In this document: in pieces, positions 1 to 5,086 of the stretch | Numbering within the stretch: position 1 is the first letter of the stretch | Layout of the letters: each line of letters begins with the position of its first letter | Origin: Chloroflexota bacterium | GTDB taxonomy: Bacteria > Chloroflexota > Limnocylindria > QHBO01 | Assembly: GCA_029865285.1 (NCBI GenBank) | Contig: JAOUHE010000044.1 | Coordinates: forward strand, 1 to 11,872 | Direction of reading: 5' to 3' | DNA length: 11,872 bases | Made by a program: the position numbers and the translations under genes | Notes under the pieces: generated by a model | What the model was told of the DNA's origin: nothing | Database searches by the model: none | What the model saw: only the letters and a program-made list of their open reading frames with translations

Positions 1-298
1 CGAGCAGGGCCGTGGCGGGACGCCCGCGGACGACGCGCGTCTCCACGATTCGGTCAGGGGTGCGCAGCGGTTCGGCCGCCTGGCTCAACGTCTCCTGGAG
101 GTCGGAAAGGACAAGCGCCTCGGATTCCACGGCGTCGCGCGGTATCACGGCCCAATCGGGGGCTCCGAACAGGTCCCGGCCACGTTCCAGTGCGGCGACC
201 AGCGTGATGGCGGTGCCAGCCGGCCATCGAAGGTGTGCAACGAGGTCCCGCGCCGCCACAGCCCCCGCGGAACCGTCAAAGGCGACCATGACGCGCAT
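1..298 (-). CDS. Universal stress protein (UspA family), N-terminal 99 residues, truncated by window edge
   Basis: Reading the minus strand from an ATG at 298 gives an open frame through to base 1. It begins MRVMVAFDGSAGAVAARDLV. This is the typical first beta-strand of UspA-fold proteins, with the Asp (D8) and small residues that line the nucleotide pocket, followed by an amphipathic helix. Further on there is a second hydrophobic strand (TAITLVAAL) and, near the window edge, the segment VETRVVRGRPATALL, which matches the strand-helix that precedes the Usp ATP-binding loop. The start is supported by a perfect AGGAGG (complement of 305-310) six bases upstream. The C-terminal GxxG(x)9G(S/T) motif would lie outside the window, so ATP binding cannot be judged. 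Usp proteins are cytoplasmic and respond to starvation, oxidative or hypoxic stress. The gene diverges from a diiron ferritin-like gene, which fits a stress context. The family call is fairly secure; the specific role is unknown. Confidence 0.85.
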   Translation of the reverse strand, partial: MRVMVAFDGSAGAVAARDLVAHLRWPAGTAITLVAALERGRDLFGAPDWAVIPRDAVESEALVLSDLQETLSQAAEPLRTPDRIVETRVVRGRPATALL

Positions 299-542
299 CG
301 AATGCCTCCTGTCTGTGTTCGCGTGCGGGCCGGCACGGACAGGGCGTCCCGCGCCGGGCCCAACAGCAGGGTCGCAGTTCGCGGCACCCATCGGCGAGGG
401 CCATCGGTCAGCAACGGCTGGGACGCTGGTCCCGCCGATTGGTCCATCCGGCAGTCGTTCCAAACGAGCGAATCGCCGACGATGTGGCTGCAGTGTGGTG
501 GCCTGTGCCTGTTGCACGGGAAATCCGCACCGGAGGAACGAT
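299..542. promoter_or_regulatory. Divergent intergenic region between usp-like and rubrerythrin-like genes
   Basis: This 244-bp gap separates two divergent genes and should hold both promoters. No convincing -35/-10 pair was found by eye on either strand. Small inverted repeats are present: CGTGC/GCACG (322-326 and 333-337), and GGGAC-GCTG-GTCCC (420-433), a 5-bp stem with a 4-nt loop. A direct repeat CCATCGG occurs at 388-394 and 401-407. None of these is distinctive enough to assign a regulator. The plus-strand frame that begins at base 12 runs open through this region and into the rubrerythrin gene, but its upstream part is not protein-like. Confidence 0.4.
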
Positions 543-953
543 ATGGAAGCCGTGACACGTCGACACCTCGAGGAGGCCCTGTGCGGCGAGGCGCTGGCGT
601 CGCTGCGCTACGCGCTCTTTGCCGATCGGGCCGCGGCCGAAGGCCGACAGGATGTTGCCGACCTCTTCAGGGAGATCGGGGAGGAGGAGCGACGGGAGCA
701 CTTCCGGGAGATCGCAGAACTGCTGGGGCTCGCCAGAACGACCGTGGAGAACCTGGAGATGGCGCTCGCCGGAGAGGTGACCGAACATCGCCGACTCTAT
801 CCGCAGTACGCGGGAGAGGCTCGCCGCGTGGGCGATGACGCGATCGCCGAGCAGTTCATCGAGCTGGGTGACGACGAGCACCGTCACGCCGATCGCCTGC
901 GCGGCGCACTGGCCGCCACCGAGACGCTCACCGGCGTCGCGCTCGTGGTTTAG
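543..953 (+). CDS. Rubrerythrin-type ferritin-like diiron protein (single domain, no rubredoxin)
   Basis: This 136-residue protein is predicted to be an all-helical ferritin-like diiron carrier, probably acting in peroxide detoxification or iron handling in the cytoplasm. Ligand candidates follow the order of the family: E16 in helix 1 (LCGEALASLRY), the acidic cluster E47-E49 with E52/H53 in helix 2, the E78-x-x-E81 pair with H82 in helix 3, and E112-x-x-H115 in helix 4 (DDEHRHAD). The length matches stand-alone erythrin domains. There is no CxxC rubredoxin tail, so electrons must come from a separate partner. The ATG at 543 has a GGAGGA Shine-Dalgarno just upstream (about 532-537), which settles the start against the much longer open frame beginning near base 12. 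The second-helix motif reads E-R-R-E-H, one residue longer than the usual E-x-x-H. It diverges from a universal stress protein gene, which supports a stress role. Confidence 0.88.
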   Translation: MEAVTRRHLEEALCGEALASLRYALFADRAAAEGRQDVADLFREIGEEERREHFREIAELLGLARTTVENLEMALAGEVTEHRRLYPQYAGEARRVGDDAIAEQFIELGDDEHRHADRLRGALAATETLTGVALVV

Positions 954-1021
954 CAGATCCGCGCCCGGGGAGCCCGCCGGAGCGCAGCGGCGCAGCAGAT
1001 CGACCATGGCGGAGGGCACAA

Positions 1022-1204
1022 ATGACGCCAACGTCGTCGAACCTGGACTGGGTGGTCTGTCACGCCAGAACACGGCTGGTGGTGGGGCGCATCGTCGCGT
1101 GCCCGAATCGTGGTCGTGTACCCGGGCTCGACTGCCTCGCGTGCCGGTACCTGATGACCAGCTCGCTCGAACGCTCCTCGGCGGCGTGGTGCGAGGCGAA
1201 CGGG
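1022..1204 (+). CDS. Small Cys-rich protein (conserved-looking first 60 residues; frame stays open to 1834)
   Basis: I cannot name this gene. The ATG at 1022 is preceded by GGAGGG at a normal distance. The first 60 residues look like a small metal-binding protein: C13, then ACPNRGRVPGLDCLACRYL with C27, C38 and C41 (a CxxC pair), and W56-C57. This C-x10-C-x2-C-x15-C layout resembles short uncharacterised Cys-rich proteins of high-GC bacteria as I remember them, possibly zinc-binding. The frame does not stop there. It stays open to a stop at 1832-1834, and everything after about codon 61 is antisense to the GNAT gene and is composed of low-quality Arg/Ala/Pro-rich sequence. The coordinates given cover only the supported segment. 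Either the natural stop has been lost, a frameshift is present, or the protein carries a long accidental tail. None of the plus-strand frames stops soon after 1204, so a single frameshift does not rescue a short protein. Confidence 0.45.
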
Positions 1205-1216
1205 ATGGTTGGGCTG

Positions 1217-1729
1217 CTACGCGGCGCCCTGCAGGGCCGCGCCGCGAAGCTCCAGGCGGATCGACTCGCTTCCGGGTTCGACCGCGCGGCAACTCCACGG
1301 CAGGCCGGAGTGCTCCAGCAGCGCGTGGATCGGCTGGTTGCCGGTCAGCATGGTGGCCTCCAGGGCGACGACCCCGCGGCGGCGAGCAGAGACGATCGCA
1401 GCATCGAGCAGCCGGCGCCCGAGGCCCTGGCCGCGCCACGCGTCGGCGACCGCCACGGCGACCTCCTCCGTCCGGCCGCTGCGTTCGGTGCCGAGCGGTT
1501 CGAGGCAGAGATGCCCGACGATCACCCCGCGCCCCACGACCGCCACCCAGCCATCTCCTCCGCGCTCGCGCGCCCCGGCGAATCGTCGACCGGCCGCGTC
1601 GGTGATCTCGCGGAAGGTGCCGAAGAAGCGAGTGCGGCGGCTCTCCGGACTGAGCGCGGCGTAGAACGCCGCGATGGCCGGCCCATCGTCCCGGCGGACA
1701 TGGCGAATCCGCGGTCGCGCGGCGTGCAT
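1217..1729 (-). CDS. GNAT-family N-acetyltransferase
   Basis: This 170-residue protein of the Gcn5-related acetyltransferase fold would transfer an acyl group from acetyl-CoA to an amine. The N-terminus (IRHVRRDDGPAIAAFYAALS, then RRTRFFGTF) is the typical first strand and helices. Strand 4 is EEVAVAVADAWRG, and motif A, which binds the CoA pyrophosphate, is R99-G-Q-G-L-G104. Motif B is represented by EATMLTGNQPIHALLEHSGL (124-143). The N-terminal segment most resembles the GNAT domain found in protein-lysine acetyltransferases fused to or associated with acyl-CoA synthetases, but the substrate cannot be told from sequence. No Shine-Dalgarno is seen before the ATG at 1729. A CATCCT lies exactly 6 nt upstream on the minus strand, in the position expected of a leaderless -10, but it is a weak match. 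The gene ends head-on against the small Cys-rich ORF. Confidence 0.88.
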   Translation of the reverse strand: MHAARPRIRHVRRDDGPAIAAFYAALSPESRRTRFFGTFREITDAAGRRFAGARERGGDGWVAVVGRGVIVGHLCLEPLGTERSGRTEEVAVAVADAWRGQGLGRRLLDAAIVSARRRGVVALEATMLTGNQPIHALLEHSGLPWSCRAVEPGSESIRLELRGAALQGAA

Positions 1730-1848
1730 GTGGTCAGGATGCGGCGCGGGACGCGGGGAGGACGAGTGCCGTTCGCCCTGCCGCAGGCCGCCGATCGGTC
1801 CGCCCCGGTGGGGCCATCGGTCACTCGCCGGTGAGCGGCGCGCGGCCG

Positions 1849-1854
1849 TAGACT
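1849..1854 (+). promoter_or_regulatory. Putative leaderless -10 element for the CoA-transferase gene
   Basis: TAGACT fits the TANNNT form of an extended bacterial -10 box and ends six bases before the ATG at 1861. Transcription would then begin at or next to the start codon. The absence of any Shine-Dalgarno before this ATG supports a leaderless mRNA, which is common in high-GC phyla. No good -35 was found at the expected spacing (about 1826-1831). Confidence 0.4.
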
Positions 1855-1860
1855 CGACCC

Positions 1861-3132
1861 ATGCAGATTGTCAGCGCCGCCAAGGCAGTGGCCGGGATCC
1901 GTTCCGGGCAGCAGGCCTTCGTGCACGGCGGCGCGGCCACTCCATCGGTCCTGCTCGACGCTTTGGTGGCGCGCTCGGCGGAGCTCGCCTCGGTGAGCAT
2001 GGTGCACTTCCACACCGAGGGGCCGGCGCCGCACCTGGCGCCGGAGATGGCCGGCCGCTTCCGCCACAAGGCCCTCTTCATCGGGCCGAATGCGAGGAAA
2101 GCGGTAAACGAGGGGCGCGCGGACTACGTCCCGGTCTTCCTGTCCGATGTTCCCGATCTTTTTTCCTCGGGCACGCTGCCGCTCGATGTCGCCCTCGTCA
2201 ACGTGACCCGCCCCGACGCGCACGGGTTCTGCTCACTGGGGTCGAGCATCGACGCCGCACTCGCCGCGGTACGGAGTGCCAAGGTGGTCATCGCCCAGCT
2301 CAACTCGCGCGTACCGCGCACCCTGGGCGATACCTTCATCCACGTCTCGCAGATCGCGTATGGCGTCGAGGTGGAGGTCCCGCTCTTCGAGCATGCCAGC
2401 CCGGTGATCGGTGAGGTCGAGCGGTCGATCGGCGGCTACGTCGCCGATCTGATCGACGATGGCGCGACGATCCAGATGGGGATCGGTTCGATCCCTGCGG
2501 CGGTCGGGCTGGCGCTCCACGGTAAGCACGACCTCGGGATGCACACCGAGATGTTCACCGACGTGGTGCTCGACCTCGTCGAGTCGGGCGCCCTCACCGG
2601 GGCCCGGAAGGAGATCAACCGGGGCAAGATCGTCTCGGCCTTCATGATGGGCACGCAGCGCCTGTACGACTTCGTGGACAACAACCCCATGATCGAGATG
2701 CGTCCGGTCGATTACACCAACGACACGTCGGTGATCCGGCGCTTCAGCAGGATGGTTGCCATCAACTCGGCGATCGAGGTGGACGTGACCGGCCAGGTGG
2801 CGGCCGACTCGATCGGTCCCCGGTTCTACTCCGGCGTCGGCGGCCAGATGGACTTCATGCGCGGCGCGGCGCTGAGCCCCCATGGCCAGGCGATCATCGC
2901 GCTGCCATCCACCGCGGCCCGGGGAACCGTCTCCCGCATCGTGCCCTTCCTCGCGGAGGGTGCCGGCGTCGTGACCACCCGCGCGCACGTGCGCACCGTG
3001 GTCACCGAGTTCGGAACGGCGCAGCTCCATGGCCGCACGGTGTCGGAACGAGCGCGGGCGCTGATCGCGATTGCGCACCCCGACTTCCGCGAGGAGATCG
3101 CGATGCGAGCGCGGATCGCCCACTACCTCTAG
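1861..3132 (+). CDS. Acetyl-CoA hydrolase/transferase-family CoA-transferase (4-hydroxybutyrate CoA-transferase-like)
   Basis: This 423-residue enzyme has the normal length for the class I CoA-transferase group that includes 4-hydroxybutyrate, propionate, butyrate and succinate CoA-transferases. It would exchange CoA between an acyl-CoA and a free acid through a glutamyl-CoA thioester. The N-terminal domain has SGQQAFVHGGAATPSVLLDA (15-34) and DVALVNVTRPDAHGFCSLG (109-127). The C-terminal domain carries MGIGSIP (206-212) and GMHTEMFTD (226-234), in which E230 is the expected catalytic Glu. It also has YSGVGGQMDFMRGA (323-336), part of the CoA-binding region, and the closing EFGTAQLHGRTVSERARALI (383-402) and AHPDFREE (405-412). 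All key elements are intact. The exact substrate pair is not decidable from sequence. The gene stands alone, with a likely leaderless start, and converges on a minus-strand operon with only 20 bp between the stop codons. Confidence 0.92.
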   Translation: MQIVSAAKAVAGIRSGQQAFVHGGAATPSVLLDALVARSAELASVSMVHFHTEGPAPHLAPEMAGRFRHKALFIGPNARKAVNEGRADYVPVFLSDVPDLFSSGTLPLDVALVNVTRPDAHGFCSLGSSIDAALAAVRSAKVVIAQLNSRVPRTLGDTFIHVSQIAYGVEVEVPLFEHASPVIGEVERSIGGYVADLIDDGATIQMGIGSIPAAVGLALHGKHDLGMHTEMFTDVVLDLVESGALTGARKEINRGKIVSAFMMGTQRLYDFVDNNPMIEMRPVDYTNDTSVIRRFSRMVAINSAIEVDVTGQVAADSIGPRFYSGVGGQMDFMRGAALSPHGQAIIALPSTAARGTVSRIVPFLAEGAGVVTTRAHVRTVVTEFGTAQLHGRTVSERARALIAIAHPDFREEIAMRARIAHYL

Positions 3133-3145
3133 CGCGTCCGGCGCT
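3131..3145. terminator. Weak hairpin between convergent stop codons
   Basis: AGCGC-GTCCG-GCGCT forms a 5-bp GC-rich stem with a 5-nt loop. It begins on the last base of the CoA-transferase stop codon and lies within the 20-bp gap before the convergent glycosylase gene. There is no T-run on either side. It could help end transcription in both directions, but the stem is short and the assignment is weak. Confidence 0.25.
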
Positions 3146-3152
3146 CGTCGCG

Positions 3153-4049
3153 TCAGATCCCCGCGATGCTTCTCGGCGCCAGCCGCGGCCCGTGGCGTGG
3201 TGGGCGGATGCCGGAGACCTCCAGCAGCCGCTGCACTCGTCCGCGCTGGCCCCGGTACGGCTCCAGCAGTTCGAGCATCCGTGCGTCGTCCGCGCGCGGT
3301 TCCCGCGCCAGGGCCCAGGCGACCAGGTTCGGCATGTGGAAGTCACCGATGCTGACCGCGTCCGGGTCCCCGTAGGCCACACGCGTCACCTCCGCGATGG
3401 TCCACGGCCCGATGCCGGGAACCGCCGCCATTCGGTCTCGAGCCTCGTCCGGCGTTGCCGTCTCCAGGCGTGGAGCGAGTCGCGCTGCAGAGCGGATCAC
3501 GTCGGCGCGACGCTTCTCCAGGCCGAAGGGGTGATACACGAAGTACGGCAGTCCGGCAAGGACCGATGCCTCCGGTGGCAGGCGCATCGCAATCGGCCCG
3601 GGAGCGGGCTCGCCGTGCGCGGCGATGAGCGCGCGGAACTCCGCCCTGGCCTCGATGCCCGTCACCTTCTGCTCGCAGATCGCCGGCAGGAGCGCCTCGA
3701 ACGCCCTCTCCGAGCGCGGCATTCGGAGGCCCGGAAACCGGTGAACGAGGTCAGCCACCAGTCGGTGGTGCGGAACGAGGTTGGATGGTTCGTCGTCAGC
3801 TCCGACGAGCGCGGCCGCGTGTTCGAGTGCCCACCCCGCACCGGGCCCCCAGGCCTCAGCCGCCACCCCACCATCGACCGAGCGCAGGCGGAGCGTGGCC
3901 GCTCCCTCCGGCGTCCGGGACGCGCGCCAGATCCCGTCGTCGGCGAAGCGGATGGTCGGGTCTCCCCGGCCGTGCGCCAGCGGCGCCAGGGTGAGATGGA
4001 GGTCGATCGGCGTTGAGAGCGGGATGTGCTTCGCGTCGGGCCCCGGCAT
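3153..4049 (-). CDS. AlkA-like DNA-3-methyladenine glycosylase (HhH-GPD superfamily)
   Basis: This 298-residue protein would remove alkylated bases, the first step of base excision repair. The N-terminal ~110 residues form an AlkA-type substrate-side domain. The helical HhH-GPD domain starts around RSERAFEALLPAICEQKVTG (112-131), which parallels the AlkA helix ending in GQQVS. The helix-hairpin-helix is MAAVPGIGPWTIAEVTRVAY (207-226), and the loop DAVSIGDFHMPN (230-241) supplies the expected catalytic Asp, D236. There is no FeS cluster Cys tail, so MutY and Nth are excluded. The gene is the last of a minus-strand series, 17 nt after the stop of the FabD-like gene, and is probably co-transcribed with it. 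No clear Shine-Dalgarno precedes the ATG at 4049. Its presence in an acyl-metabolism operon is probably positional and not functional. Confidence 0.9.
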   Translation of the reverse strand: MPGPDAKHIPLSTPIDLHLTLAPLAHGRGDPTIRFADDGIWRASRTPEGAATLRLRSVDGGVAAEAWGPGAGWALEHAAALVGADDEPSNLVPHHRLVADLVHRFPGLRMPRSERAFEALLPAICEQKVTGIEARAEFRALIAAHGEPAPGPIAMRLPPEASVLAGLPYFVYHPFGLEKRRADVIRSAARLAPRLETATPDEARDRMAAVPGIGPWTIAEVTRVAYGDPDAVSIGDFHMPNLVAWALAREPRADDARMLELLEPYRGQRGRVQRLLEVSGIRPPRHGPRLAPRSIAGI

Positions 4050-4066
4050 GACTCTGTGGCGCGCGG

Positions 4067-5086
4067 TCAGCGGCGCATGGATAGCACGACCGGCGACTCA
4101 GAGCGCTGGGCTGCCTCGAAGTCTTCCCGCGATCGGATCCCGCGGTAGCCCTCGGCCACCACCAGCTGTCCACAGATGCCACCGAGGGAATTGCCCGGCC
4201 CGGGGAGGACCAGGACGTCGGGCGCCTCCTCACAGAGGGCGACCCGCACGCTCACCGCGAACCGGTACGGCGTCGTGACCTGTTCGCCCAGCGTGTAGTC
4301 ACGGAGAGCGGCCGGATCGGTCGACCATGGGGTCCAGCGAGCGCCACGCCCGTCGATGAGCGTGGCCGACGGTGCCCTCCAGCGCAGGTCCGCCAGTCGC
4401 TCACGGGCGGCGGAGGCAACGTGCGCCACGAGCGGCGTGTGATACGGGCCGTGCATCGCGAGGCGCAGCGGGAAGAGGCGTTCTCCGACCTTCACCGGCG
4501 TCAGGCTGCCGAGCAGTCGTGCGACCCCCGCTTCGTCGCCGGCAAGCACCGCATACGCACCCAGATCGATGCTCTCGTGAATCTCGCCGCTCCCGTTCCC
4601 GGCCGGGTCGGCCAGCACGGCGCGGACGGCCGCATGCAGCCGCGGGTCGGGCTGCCACGCAGCGTCGGCGAGGGGGTAGATGACCTGGCCGCCCGGGCCC
4701 CCGGCCGGAAGCGGCTCCTGCTGCAGGATGGCCATCTCCTGCACGAGCCGGAATGCATCATCGAACGGGAGCGCCCCGGCCGCAGCGAGGGCCGTGTACC
4801 AGCCCAGCGAGTTACCGAGCACCGCGCTGACCGAGTGGTCGCGGACCGCCACCTCAGCATCCAGCAGCGAGACGAGGAAGATGAGCGGCGAGGCGTGGAT
4901 CGGCTGGAGGTGCCGCGCAGGTTCGAAGCGTTCCGCCTGATCGAGGGAGAGGAGCGGCTCGAGGCCGTAGCCGGCACGGAGCTGCTCGGCGCGCACGACC
5001 CATGGATGGTCGGGCGGCAGCGAACCGAGCGACGCTGCCGAGTACGAGCCCCGACCCGGGCAGGCGAGGACCGCGCGATCGCTCAT
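4067..5086 (-). CDS. FabD-like acyltransferase (ACP S-malonyltransferase fold, atypical)
   Basis: This 339-residue protein of the FabD/acyltransferase fold would move an acyl group between CoA and a carrier-protein thiol through an acyl-serine. The nucleophile elbow reads VLGNSLGWYTALAAAGALPF (89-108) with S93 as the expected nucleophile. The catalytic His is H216 in MHGPYHTPLV. The C-terminal signature is present as TTPYRFAVSV (271-280) and LPGPGNSLGG (294-303). Two features differ from classical FabD. GHSLGEY is replaced by GNSLGWY. The Arg that binds the malonyl carboxylate (LVxxR after the elbow) is replaced by M118 in FRLVQEMAILQQE. This suggests a non-carboxylated acyl substrate, or a different acceptor. 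The ATG overlaps the stop of the upstream E1 gene (ATGA, 5083-5086), so the two are translationally coupled, and a shared pathway is likely. The fold call is strong; the substrate is inferred. Confidence 0.85.
   Translation of the reverse strand: MSDRAVLACPGRGSYSAASLGSLPPDHPWVVRAEQLRAGYGLEPLLSLDQAERFEPARHLQPIHASPLIFLVSLLDAEVAVRDHSVSAVLGNSLGWYTALAAAGALPFDDAFRLVQEMAILQQEPLPAGGPGGQVIYPLADAAWQPDPRLHAAVRAVLADPAGNGSGEIHESIDLGAYAVLAGDEAGVARLLGSLTPVKVGERLFPLRLAMHGPYHTPLVAHVASAARERLADLRWRAPSATLIDGRGARWTPWSTDPAALRDYTLGEQVTTPYRFAVSVRVALCEEAPDVLVLPGPGNSLGGICGQLVVAEGYRGIRSREDFEAAQRSESPVVLSMRR

Noticed and set aside
12..953. A 313-codon plus-strand frame that includes the rubrerythrin gene
   Set aside because: Residues before 543 are Arg/Ser/Pro-rich noise antisense to the usp-like gene. 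The true start at 543 has a strong Shine-Dalgarno and begins the homologous region.
408..1439. A 343-codon minus-strand frame across the rubrerythrin and Cys-rich ORF
   Set aside because: Its translation is Arg/Pro/Gly-rich with no domain pattern and lies antisense to a recognisable gene, a usual by-product of high-GC coding DNA.
398..1823. A 13-bp identity, GGGCCATCGGTCA, at 398-410 and 1811-1823, both intergenic
   Set aside because: A window this long is expected to contain about one or two 13-base repeats by chance, and the match does not extend on either side.
2233..3123. A 296-codon minus-strand frame antisense to the CoA-transferase
   Set aside because: His/Asp/Arg-rich composition and full overlap with an intact, well-recognised enzyme; no start signals.
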